DNA of 64,000 nt, from contig CASHTG010000016.1 in assembly GCA_949357655.1 (NCBI GenBank), positions 558,001 through 622,000 of the forward strand, given 5' to 3'. The notes under the pieces are model-generated. The model made no database searches. It saw only the letters and a list, made by a program, of their open reading frames with translations, and had not been told where the DNA came from. The position numbers and the translations under genes were made by a program. Position 1 is the first letter of the stretch, and each line of letters begins with the position of its first letter. Shown piece by piece: positions 21,617-33,421 of this stretch. The DNA is from Parascedosporium putredinis. Taxonomy: Eukaryota > Ascomycota > Sordariomycetes > Microascales > Microascaceae.

Positions 21617-23695
21617 TTAGTCCTCCTTGGCGACAGGGATGACCTCAACCTCCTCGTCGACATAGACGACCTCGGGCTCCTGGGGAACATCCTCCGAGTT
21701 CTGGGCGGGCTTCTCCTCCTCAGAGGTGGTCTCCTCGGCAGCAGGAACCTCGTTGGCGTCGACCTCCTCAGTGACGGTCTCGTCAGCAGGGGCCTCGGTC
21801 TCGGTGGCGGTCTCCTCGACGGGGGTCTCGGTCTCAGGAACGGTCTCGTCAGCGGGGACCTCAGTGGTCTCAGCGGGAGCCTCGGCATCCTCAGTGGGGG
21901 TGGCAGCGGCAGTCTCCTCGGCGGCCTCCTCAGCGGGAGCAGTGGCCTCGGCAGACTCCTCGGCGGTGGCGGTAGCGGAAGCGGTGGCCTCGGCGGTCTC
22001 CTCAGCAGAAGCAGTAGCCTCGGCGGTCTCCTCGGCAGTGGCGGTGGCCTGAGCAGTCTCGTCGGCAGTGGCGGTAGCCTCAGCAGTCTCCTCAGCGGTA
22101 GCCTCCTCAGTAGCCTCAGCGGCCTCAGTCTCCTCGGCGGTGGTGGCGGGAGCAGTGACGGTCTGGCGGATGGTGGTGGTCACCTCGAGATCCTCACACT
22201 CGTCAATCTCCTCATCGACGTCCTCATCATCCTCATCGGGGCAGGAGCCGTCGCAGACCTCCTCAGAGTCATCATCGCCCTCCTCGGAGTCATCAGATCC
22301 ACCAATGGGAGAGCTGTTGCCACCGGTGTGGACGGGAGAGGAGCCACCAGCGGTAGGGGAACCGTTGCTACCAACGGTGACGTAGACGGTGGAGGCAGGG
22401 ACGGTAACGGTGACGGCCTCGGGGCAGACGCAAGAGCCGTTGTCAGAGTTTCCGGGGTGGAGCCGTCGCTACCAGGGGTAGATCCGCTGTTACCAGGAGT
22501 GTTGGAGCCGTTGTTGCTACCCTCGGGGAGCTCTGCTCGACGCCGGGAACGGTGCTGCCGTTGCCGGAACCGGAACCGGAACCGCCGGAGGGAGTAGCGG
22601 GCTTGGTGGGCCTGGCGACGGTGACGTAGTCGGTGGTGGTGGAAGTAGCCTGGACGGTGGTGGTGGGCTCAGCGGTCAAGGTGACACCAGTGATTCCACC
22701 AGTGATGGCCTGGGAGATGATAGAGCGGGAGATGGCAGGGACCTCGGAGACGGGGCAGACAACCTCGGTGAGGGCAATGGTGCGGGTAACGACAACAACC
22801 TCGACCTCATCGGGAGAGAGGCTGGCAATGTCAGAGGGCCTGGTGGGGCAGTTGGTGACGGTAGGGGCGCAAGAGGTGATGGTCTGGACCTCGGTGGTGA
22901 TGACGGTGAGGGTGGTGAGAGAAGCGCCATCGGCGGTCTCAGTGCTAGAAGCCTCCTCCTCGGCGTCGGTACCAGTGACGGTAGCGGTAGCCTCGTCCTC
23001 AACCTCGGTGCCAGTGGCCTCCTCAGTGCCGGTAACAGAGGCAGTGGCCTCCTCGGTGCCAGTGGCGGTAGCCTCCTCCTCGGTGCCAGTAACGGACTCA
23101 GTGGCCTCCTCAGCCTCGGTGCCGGTAGCGGTGGCCTCCTCGACATCAGTGCCAGAGGGAGTCACAGCCTCGCCCTCGACGGTAGTAGCGGTCTCGCTAG
23201 CCTCGGCATCAGTGCCGGTGGGGGTGACCTCGGGGACGGAGCCATCGGCAGTCTCGGTGCTGGACTCCTCGGTGCCGGTGGTCTCTCCAGTGGGAGCCTC
23301 CTCGACGGGGGTCTCCTCAGCTACAGGGGCCTCCTCGGTAGGAGTCTCCTCAACGACAGGAGCCTCCTCAGTAGGGGCCTCCTCCTCAACGGGAGCCTCC
23401 TCGGTAGGGGCTTCCTCCTCAACAGGGGCCTCCTCGGTGGGAGCGGTCTCGCCGTTGTCAACGGGGACCTCGATAGTGGGGGTCTCCTCGACGGGGGCAA
23501 CATCGACGGTGGTGTCAACGTAGACGGTGGATTGAACGGGCTCGGGCTCAGCGGGAAGAGTAGGCTCGGGGCTCTGGGTGATCTGACCCTTACCAGGACC
23601 CTTGCCGGGGCCGGGCCTTCCGCCTTCCTTGCCGTGACGAGGAAGGACGCCGGCGTTGGCAACGGCGAAAGAGCGAGAGCTGCGGTGAACTTCAT
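21617..23695 (-). CDS. Secreted Thr/Glu/Ala-rich low-complexity cell-wall-type protein
   Basis: One exon of about 693 aa. It starts MKFTAALALS and, after one implied missing base near 23667, continues AVANAGVLPRHGKEGG, a signal peptide with cleavage after ANA. Then come imperfect repeats of EEAPTEEAPV type, a TGTEEATATGTE block and a conserved-looking middle with cysteine-flanked strands (ITSCAPTVTNCP, TEVVCPVSEVPAIS). A Ser/Gly linker and a short acidic Cys region (CDGSCPDEDDED) lead to a long AEETAEATAS-type repeat. The end, VIPVAKED, is not a GPI signal. The middle resembles Thr-rich extracellular proteins of filamentous ascomycetes, and a role in the wall or matrix is inferred. Two more missing bases are implied at GGGG 22525-22528 and 22454-22457. 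The repeats code on the minus strand; the matching plus-strand ORFs are shadows. Confidence 0.75.
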
Positions 23696-26600
23696 GTTGG
23701 CGGTGTGTGTAGTCGTATGGAGTTGTTATACGAATTTGTGGGGGTGTTGGTTGGATGGGAGTGCCGTTGGGGCTTTCGGAAAACAGTCGATACCGAATAT
23801 CAGGAAAAGAAAAATCTTCAAGTTGGAGAAACACGAGGAAGTCGATTCCACGATGGCGGGCAGACACAGTTTGCCGGAATGAATGAAAGTAAGCGTTTGT
23901 TTGGAAGGAGTGGCAGCGTCAATGAATGACAGCGAATAAGGAAAAAGAGAGACGAGTAGTTAGAGGTGAAGCGAGCAAGGACCTCAAGAACTGGTTGGAA
24001 GAGAAAAGGGAAGAGGTGGAGGCCTGCGAGGAGAGGAAGCCATCTCTGCTTATATCCAAAATGGGGAGAGACTCAAAGGGCTGTGGAAGTGACTTGGGAG
24101 GCAGAAGTGGAGATGGCAGGGGGCGTGCGCTTAGGGTGGTGGTGAGTTTGTGCGTATTAGTGCGTGTGTGGTGTGCGGAGTGTACCTAGATTCGTGCACG
24201 TCGTTCCCAAGGAGCTTGCTGAGGAGTAGCGAAGAATCCAAAGAGGAGGGGGGCGTTGCAAAGAGATGTGATGTTGATCCACACACCTCCTCCCAAGGTC
24301 CCATTTCCATCCCACCCGCCAATGCTGCATAGCGGCAAGCGTCACAATCCTAGACCAGGGCACACGGCATCTCGATCGTCATTCTCCACCCAAGCACCGC
24401 AGCAAAAGCCCACTCAAGGAGGGGGCGCGTTGACCATGAGCTGGTTATGCGACAAAGCAAAGGCCACGGGAGGAAACCGTCTGTTCCCAAGGTACTGGTC
24501 GGGTCTCTCCCTTTCGAGTAGTCACCGCGGTCAGGGACAGACATGGCGTGGTGCCCCATTGAAGGCGAGGCCTGGCCAGGGGAGTTGAAGCGACCAGGGA
24601 TCGCGTCTGGAAACGCACACAGCCTCTGACTCGTGGACCAGGGGGCGCTTCTGACAAGAAGCCTCGAGAAGAAATCAACCCAACGCAGGATCCAGCGGAG
24701 GTATCGAGAACAACCCCCGTCCCCTTTCGCAAGAGGGAGAGAGGGCGTGTGGGACTTGGGAGAAATCACAGGAGGCAAATTTCCCAGAGGGTTGGCTGGA
24801 AGTCTCTGTGGAAGCGCGGCAGGAGGTACCTTGTACACCCACTCGAGATTGCTTTTCTGTTTTCTGGCAATCAATGGAAGGTCTCCCTATCCTTGTCAGT
24901 GTGGAAATACATGATGAACAGCGGAGTCCAGCCCTCGCGCAAGACCAAGGGAGACCCATCGCAACCAAGCATCTTGGAATTAAGGAGTCAAAGGTAATCT
25001 ATCGGCCTGCAAGGAACAGCGTGGGCCTATTCGCCAAAGTTCTGTCCAAAAGGAAAGAAGAAGAAAACCATTGACCAACCAACGGGTCGTTCGGTCACCG
25101 CTTCTATGGGTTGTGACGTTTCCCTTGCTGTATTCTCTCTTTCCATTTAGTTTTCGAGATTCAACAGAGAGTGAGAACGAATTTGATTCCAAGCTATCCC
25201 CTTGAGAGAGAATTTGATCTAAGGATGTCAACCAAGTCAGCTAAAATTAGAGACAGTGTGTCGTCCTGGTGAAGAGGCCAGTGACGGAGGATTCTTTCTT
25301 CTCTTCGATCAAGTTTAACCTGCGCTAGCAAGGTCCCCTCAAATAGAGGTGGCGTCGGTTAGCTTCAGACGGCCCCGTACTTTCAAGGAAAAGGGGTGTT
25401 CGATTCCCCGAAATCGTCGCCAAAAATCAAGGTACAAAGTACTTCGTACCTGGCTCCCACCGACGTCGATGGCTTCAAGTTCTGCAGCGCTAGCCAAAAG
25501 CCGGCCGTCTTTGCAAACCGCCTCGATTGACGTTTATTATTTTTCCTTGATCCGACATCTTCTTCTTCTTTCACTCATCCCCTTGACGCTGATGGAGAGA
25601 ATGGGAGCTACTGAAGGATATAAAATCAGTGCTCCTCGTCAAGATGGCGAAAAGAATGGAATGGAAGAAAAGAAGCGTGTCGCGGGCCTGTTCGTGCCTC
25701 CTGACCCCCTTCCCCCCCCCCAGCCCAGTCCCATCGTTGGAGCCCAGACCCCTTTGATTTCCTTTTCCACTTTGAACAAAAAGGTGCGAACAGCTGGGCA
25801 AGGGCAAGAAACAATTGGGGGAAGTTGCAATCCCACCCTGCCCACCTTGCCCCTCCTTCCTCGCTCCAAGCTCTCGTCTCCCTCTTCATCCTTCCTTGAG
25901 GTGGCTTTTCTGGATCCCTTCATGCAGGTACCACAAAATCTGAGACAGGCAGCCTGGCCAATGGGGAGGGAAGGCGCAGCGCACCCTAAGCAAACCCCGG
26001 TAAGGATCGACTGAGACGACAGGGGCCTCCACTCTTTCCACTCTTCCCATGCGGACGGGGGCTGGGATGGACGGGGGATCCCCTGCAATTTGGATCTCCC
26101 TTTAATCTTGGAGAGGTGTACCCGCCAAGACGACGAACCTTGACAACCCGGCCAAGCGGCCAAGCGCCAGGAACATGAAGATCCCACCTCTAGGCACAGG
26201 ATTTGTTTGCACCTTCAACGTGGACGAAAACCTGTGAGGTGCGAGGACCAACAGAACCAAAAACTCTCCCAGCAACGAAATGAAGCATCATTTTATTCTC
26301 CTTTCTTCGGAGAAAGCTTCTTGAGGCCGGTCGTTCCATCGCCCCACGAAATTTCGGAGCAGGCTGATTGTTTATTACTGCCCCTGTCGGCCATGTTCCA
26401 CAGAAGAACGTCAAGCCGGCCTTTTCAGAGAATGGAATTTCGGGGAGAGTGAAGTTTTTCGTCTCACTCTTTTTCCCCTTTCTTCTCCATCTCCTCTATC
26501 TAATGTGTCAAGGTGTGCAGGTATCAAGGTTAGCCTTGCCATGACCTCGTCAACCCCATGCGACGCAGCGCATGTTTTGAGCCCTGTCCTATTACTTGTT

Positions 26601-29600
26601 TTTTTTCCATCTCCTTGTCACTACCTCAGTACATTGATGACATCCAGTAAAGATAGGGTTCACTCTAAAACCAGACAGTGCCATCTTAAACGTCACTTCA
26701 TCTGTACTCAGCACCGGTTCCTCCTCAAAGATGGGACAAGGTACCGAGGTATGTATGGACTGGACGATGGATATCAACCAGATCCATTGTTGTTCGATTG
26801 GGTGTTCACGGACCCAGATCCAGGCCCAATTTTCACAGTGGCTTTTCCCTCCTTTCCACTTTTCGCAGCTGTCTTGATCAGTGACCACGAATAGATCCCC
26901 CAAGCGCTAGTAGTGCATGGCGAGCGAGAGAAAGCTTCGCGGTGGATCATTCATGCAAAAGGAATGTGCCACATCCGCATCCACAACCACACTTACACTA
27001 TACATGTAATCCGCTATAATCCCCCGAAGCCCGACCAAACCTTGATCTTTGTAGAACTGCTCAAGCTTGTGATGGAGCTTGTACCCCAAGCCCAAGATGG
27101 ATCTACCCGATGCTTGGAGTGATCGCCATGAGGCGCGGGCAACCAGACAATCCCCTCAATGGCTCTAGACTCTTAAGTGTCCATCGCATTCACGATCTCG
27201 GAAGATTCGGGGGAGCATGTCAAGAAACTTTTCATGCAAGGCCCACAGCCTAGGCTAGCCATGGTCTTTGAGAGCGTACCCGTCCTCGGCACACGCCGCT
27301 CATCAATGGCCCCAAGAACTTGCACCGTTGAACCTGGGCATCTCGGGTCCATCACCGCATTTGCTTTGCCATACTCGCCATTTCCACCAAAAAGGCACAA
27401 AAAACCCTCACCCAAACGACACAGCCCTCCCCCGCCAGGTCTGGTCGTCACAGCTGGGTTGGCGATTCCAGAAACTCTCTCACCAAGTTTCAATTTCTAC
27501 TCTTTCCTGAGGCTCAGCTCGTCTGTACTCCGTCCATGAAACCCGTCCATCCCAAGATCGAGCATGAACTCGACTACAAACACCTCCTCTCTCTCTGTTC
27601 TTCTTCTTCCTTCATCCCCACTCTACGATAAAGAGAGTGTGCTGAACAGAGCAAGATATTCCCCTTGCGTTACATGTAATTTTCGTGACGTTTCCCATTT
27701 GCAAGCGCCTTCTCCCCCCTCCCCCGCACCAAAGAACGCGTTTCCACGCCCACGCAATCCCAACGTAAAACGGGCGGAGGTGGCTCATTTCGCAGTCTCC
27801 ACGGTGCAGTCGTTTCACTTAGTGGAGAAGAGGAAGAGGGGAGGAGATTAAGAAATAAAACAGTCAGAGATGTTGAACACAACGGCGCAGGCTGGCTTCT
27901 AATTTCCGATTGTTCCAACCAGGGCCCCCGATTTCTTTTTCATTCCCGTTTCCTCGGAGAACCAACCCATGCTTGCCCTCATCAAAAGGGGACAAGAAGA
28001 GGGAAGCGAAACGCACACCAGACGCGCCACTCCGGACGCCTCTTTGGCGTGTTCCGTTGTTCCGTTGTTCCTCCAAAGCTTCCAAGTTTCCATCCGCAGC
28101 TCGACTCCGAGTGGGTCGCGTCTTGTGTCATTTCCGGCGTATGCAGGAACAAGAAAAAAGGCGTCGGCGAAAGGTGAAAGGGGGCGGGCGGCATTGGGAG
28201 TTGGGACTTGGTCGTCTACGCCGTGCCCGTCCCCCAAAGTTTATGTCCTATTTGATATGCCGAGCCGACATTCGCTTCCGTTGCCCAAGATTTGCATCGA
28301 GTTCAGGTGAATGGTTCGGGATCAATACACCACACCACATGCACTCAATCTTGCCTCATCAATCTATTCTGCACTTCTCCTTCCCACAAGCCAGCGGAGA
28401 ACGCACCCACCGTACAGCCCGGTATCCAGTACTCCGATCCCCTCCCCCGTCCCTCCATCAGCCAGTGCTCCTTCTGCAATCTACTTTCCAGCTTCCCTCC
28501 CGCACTCATTTCCTGGAAATAGCGAAAAACTATTCCATGTAGCCATCCCGTTCCCTCCCCTCCTTGCTCGGTTTAAGATAATACTAGTAGGGCTCGTCCG
28601 GGCGTGGAAATTTGCCGAACGGGTAGCGAGTCGTAAGACGGGTCATCATCTCAACCTGTGCCGTGCTGAGTTTGGTCGATCTCATTTTCCGATTTCTATT
28701 CCTCATTTTTGTTTTCGCCTCAGCCCCCTGCCCACTCGATCCCATCCCCGTCGCCTTCATTCGGGACAGCTTCCGGGGGTAAGGACGGGCGGCATGAGCA
28801 CAGGTAGACGCAGGTCCACCGCTTGGTCAGAACTCCATTGGGAGATTCCCTTTTGTCGTCTCGGCGATGGGAATATCGATAATACAACAGATCTATATAT
28901 GTATACTCAACATACACTAGACCTAGCCTGTATAGTTTATCACCGATGAACCCTCCTTCCTACCAAAGCCAGGCGAACTCGAGTGAAGCGAGAAAGAGGT
29001 GAGCACCAAGCGATAACCCAGGAACCTGGTTTCATCAATGATGTTCCGCCAAGATGATGTGTCCCGAACAGCTTATTTGGTAGTGGATGTGCGAATGCCC
29101 TGTGTTATTCTGTACTTTCCTTCATCTATTATGCGTGGTGTGGTGCGCAATCGACCGCAGCGTAAATCCTCCTGTTTGATCTCTCCTCTAATCTCCGCAC
29201 ATCCCACACTCTTGCCGCTTTCAAAAGGAGCCGCACCAAGAAACCTCTCTTCAAATCTCGGCCGGGCACAGTTTTGCGTTGTCTTGCCTGCTATTTCCTC
29301 ACTCCCCCTTATCCCCCTCCAGTTTAAGGACGCCCGAGAAAGGAGGCGGCGCGGACTTGGCTTTTGTTTCTTTTTTTTTTCCTTCCCCTCTTTCCATGGA
29401 ACCCCTAGGAGATGCTCCAAAAGGAAAAATAGAGAATTCAAAAAGAGGCGGGGATGTGGGGATGGCAAGGTCGAATAAGCATCGGGGGAAGAAAGCCAAG
29501 ACTTGATGAGGCTGGTGCGCACGTCGATGGCTGTCAGCTTGAGACACGTCTTACAACGATACTCTCCAAGAGAGAGCCAGGAGCACGCCGAAAGATGCGG

Positions 29601-30944
29601 GTTGAGGAGAGACATTTTGAAGAAAATCTGACAAGTAGATAATAAGAGTACTCCACTACACACCGCCTCAGCGGACCGGATCATTGTCAACTTCGTGCTC
29701 TCCATCTCTCTCTTCTTTGCCATCTCGAGATTACACGGGCTTGCATGGCAACCCCAACCTTAGCCCTCAATGCCACCCATCATATTCACACAAGCAAATC
29801 CTGCAAAGCAGCTAGATCTATGAACAGTCTATCCCATCTCCAGAGGAGCTCATGGTGATATGCCCGTACGCCTCCATACCTTGGCTTCCGTACTCGCTTC
29901 CTTCTCATCCTCCCGCGTCCGGAGAGGAGGCTGAATAACCGCACCATCCGTTTCAGAATAGTGAGAAAAGCAAAGAGGCTCGCGCGTCGAAAGCGTGTCA
30001 GTCGCAACACGTCTAGAAAGAAGAAACGGACGAACAGGAAAGACAGAGCCCCCCGCGTTGCCTGAATGTGACCGTGAGAAACCGAGTACGGTTTACACAC
30101 CTCGGGTCCCTTAACTATCAAACACACAAAGAACCGAGCGAATATTGAGACCACAAAGGCCACAAGGCTTTTTTATCCCCGGTTGAAGCGGGGTTCGTTG
30201 TTATTAGTAGCAACTATCTAAGTTCTCAAGATATTTCAAGGTCCAAAGATAGTACGAAGATGGGTCGAGAACCGGCGAGCGAGCAATGGACCGGGGTTGG
30301 ATCCGGCCTCTTACTTGCTCGCCCACCAATCCCTCCCCAGTCTCCTCTTTTCCTCCTCCTCTTCCTCCTCCCAAAAGAATTTTGTGATTTTGACATATGC
30401 TTTGCTCCTCCTTTTGCGCGATTCGCATCCGATACGAGGGCCCGGTTGATGGGTGACCTCTCATGAGCTGGTATTCTCCGTAAGGAGCCATGTGTACATA
30501 TGCATCTATGTTGAATTCCTGCCAGACCATTTTTTCATTTTACCATTATTCCAGCTCCGAATTCCCGTTGCAAACAAGGGGGTGTATCTCAAACCAAAGA
30601 CCAAAGGAAAGCAAAAAAATAAAAATAAAAATGAGTCCCAAGAGAAAAGAAAAGCGTCAAACCTTGATGATATAGTAAACGCCGATGTTGAAATCGTTAC
30701 CTCCGTTACCTCGATGCATGGTGGCTTTTCCTCGCCACTCCCCAAACAGACAAAGGGAAGATAATATGAAACAAAAGAGAGGGAATAGAAATCAAAGTCA
30801 AAAGCAGACGTAGACAGCATACAACACACTACCGAAACGGCCATGTGTTGCTTGCCGACTAGTCTTGCTTCCGCCTTGAGTACGCCATGTCGACGATCTA
30901 GTCTTTATAAACATGACGCCTTGCAAAGACCCCGAGTATATAAT
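23696..30944. other. 7.2 kb stretch with no recognisable gene
   Basis: All ORFs here are short or of simple composition, and none shows a domain I know on either strand. The 23.7-24.1 kb part is the promoter and leader of the secreted protein (minus strand). A palindromic GTAC-rich patch (CAAAGTACTTCGTACC) lies near 25435-25452. C/T-rich tracts on the + strand occur around 27700-27730, 28370-28520 and 30310-30370. It may hold a non-coding transcript, a very divergent gene or long regulatory sequence, and nothing in the sequence decides. Confidence 0.5.
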
Positions 30945-33421
30945 TTACTGGGCGTACTTGGCGCGGAAGGCCTTGGCAGCGTTGACCATGTTGGCGAGGG
31001 CCGCCTTGGTCTCCTCCCACTGGCGGGTCTTGAGACCGCAGTCGGGGTCGATCCAGAGCTGCTCGGGCTTGAGGAACTGAAGCATCTCCTCGATGCGGCT
31101 CTTGATCTCCTCCTCGCTGGGGATACGAGGAGAGTGGATGTCGTAGACACCAGGGCCGATGTGCCTGGGGTAGGCAGAGTCGACAAAGACGCGGAGAAGC
31201 TTGGCATCCGACTTGCTGTTCTCGATGGAGAGGACATCAGCGTCAAGGGCGGCAATGGCGTGGAAGAAGTCCTGGAACTCGGAGTAGCAGAAGTGGGAGT
31301 GGATCTGAGTAGAGTCCTCAACGCCCGAGGTCGAGAGCTTGAAGGCCTTGACGGCCCAGTCAAGGTAGGCATCACGCTCCTTGCCGGATCGGAGGGGAGA
31401 CCCTCACGGAGAGCGGGCTCATCGACCTGGATGACGTCGACGCCAGCCTTCTCAAGGTCAACGACCTCGTCGCGGAGAGCGAGACCAAGCTGCTCAGCCT
31501 GGACGGACTGGTGGACGTCGTCACGGGGAAAGACCACCTGAGGCAGGTGACGGGACCGGTCAACATGCCCTTCATGGGCTTGTTGGAGATGGAGACGGCG
31601 AACTTGGACTCCTTGACGGTCATGGGAGCGGGACGAGAGATGTCACCGACGATGATGGGGGACGCACGCAGCGAGAGCCGTAGCTCTGAACCCAGGCGTG
31701 GGTGGTGAAGGCATAGCCGCTGAGCCTCTCGCCAAAGAACTGGACCATGTCGTTACGCTCGGGCTCGCCGTGGACGAAGACGTCGAGGTCAAGCTCCTCC
31801 TGGATCTTGACGTTGTTCCTGATCTCCTCCTCAATGAACTTGTCGTACTGCTGCTCGTCAATCTCCTTCTTGGTGAACTTGGAGCGCTGGAGGCGGATCT
31901 CCTTGGTCTGGGGGAAGGATCCGATGGTGGTGGTGGGGAAGAGGGGAAGCTTGAGCTTCTTCTGCTGCTGGTCGATACGGACGGAGAACTCAGACTTGCG
32001 CTTGTAGTCCTCGCCGGTGATGGCAGCCTGGCGCTCCTTGACCTTGGGGTCGTTGGTGCGGGTAGAAGTGGCACGCGAGTTCATCGACTTGGCGTTGGCC
32101 TCGAGCTGCTCGCGAACGGCGGCAGGGCCCTCGGTGACGGCCTTGGCAATGACGGCAACCTCGACAGCCTTCTCGCTGGCGAAAGAGAACCAGTCGGCAA
32201 TCTCGGCGTCGAGCTTCTTCTCGCTCGCGAGGGTGTGGGGGTGTGGAGGAGGGAGCTGGAGGTGGAGATGATGACGCGGTCCTTGCCGAGCTTCTGGATA
32301 GCGGCCTCGGCGGTCTCAATGGCGCGCTTCAGGTTGGTCTTCCAGATGTTGCGGCCGTCCACGAGACCGAGAGAGAGGATAGTGTTGGCCTCGAGCGAGC
32401 CAACGACGGTGTCGAGCTGCTCAGGGTTGCGGACGAGGTCAATGTGAAGGGCGCTGACGTTCTTGGGAACGACGTCAAGGTTGTGGACAATGTCACCGAA
32501 GTAGGTGGCGAGGACGAGCTTGGGGAGCTTGTCGCTGCCGGCGAGCCTGTCATAGGCAGTCTTGAAAGCGGCCTTGGCCTTGGCGGGAAGGTCGAAGACG
32601 AGGATGGGCTCGTCAATCTGGACAGAGTCGGCACCGGCCTCCTTGAGCTGGGCAAGAAGCTGCTCGTAGACGGGGAGGAGCTTCTCGAGGAGGTCGATGG
32701 GGTCAACCGACTGATCACGGTCGGCCTTGCCGAGGTGAAGGAAGGTGACGGGACCAACGAGGACGGGGCGGGTGTGGATGCCGGCCTCCTTGGCCTCCTT
32801 GAACTCGACGACGGCCTTGGGGGCGTCGACGAGCTTGAACTCCTGGTTGTCCTGGAGGGTAGGCTTCACGTAGTGGTAGTTGGAGTCAAACCACTTGACC
32901 ATCTCCAAGGCGGGGACGTCAACGCCTCCCTTCTGGTGGCCACGGCCCATGGCGAAGTACTGGTCGACAGCATCGAGGTTGTTCTTGGTGTACCTCTCAG
33001 GAACGGCCTACGAGACAGGGAGGGATTAGCTTCAACTGCACACACTTCTATTCCCACCTCCCAGGGGAAAATCCTCTTCAAAAAAAAAAAATGTATTCCC
33101 TTTTGAGGGGAGCGTGAACTTACACCAAAGTCCTGGATGTGGGACAGGACCTGATCGTAGAGGGCAAAGTCGTTGCTGGGGATAACGTCGACACCAGCAT
33201 CCTTCTGGATCTTCCAGTGGGCGAGACGGAGCCTCTTGGCCTCAGCAAGGAGGTCGGCCTGGGAGATCTTGCCACCCCAGTCTATTTGACAGATGTTAGT
33301 GGAATGCCGCAGAGAAGGCGAGTGTTGTTTCCCGTGAGGAGGAACTTACAAGCTTCAGTGGCCTTCTTGAGGTCACGGTTCACACCCATGCGGGGAAACC
33401 GAGGACGGCGGACTGGACCAT
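30945..33421 (-). CDS. met6: Cobalamin-independent methionine synthase (5-methyltetrahydropteroyltriglutamate-homocysteine methyltransferase)
   Basis: Three exons read complement(30945..33007, 33124..33281, 33350..33421), about 765 aa, the family length. It transfers the methyl group of 5-methyl-THF-polyglutamate to homocysteine in the cytosol. The start [24 protein letters not shown] with YWGGKIS across the first intron is diagnostic. Downstream are [24 protein letters not shown] and the zinc/thiolate site residues in [10 protein letters not shown] (His and Cys) and DPDCGLKTR (Cys). Five missing bases are implied, each at a G run on the + strand: 33392-33395, 32237-32241, 31657-31661, 31525-31528 and 31394-31397. 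Between them the protein is intact with no substituted stop, so the gene is almost certainly functional in the organism. Confidence 0.95.

Noticed and set aside
21533..23523. Plus-strand Gly/Ser/Val-rich ORFs over the secreted protein gene
   Set aside because: Complementary readings of the Glu/Ala/Thr repeats; the minus strand has the signal peptide and conserved module.
25351..25421. tRNA-like element (A-box-like TAGCTTCAGACGG, B-box-like GTGTTCGATTCC)
   Set aside because: The outer ends can pair at six of seven positions, but with the T arm in register the acceptor strand does not pair, and no anticodon arm fits.
25349..26014. 221-codon plus-strand ORF
   Set aside because: Low-complexity and domain-free, overlapped by ORFs of similar length in other frames.
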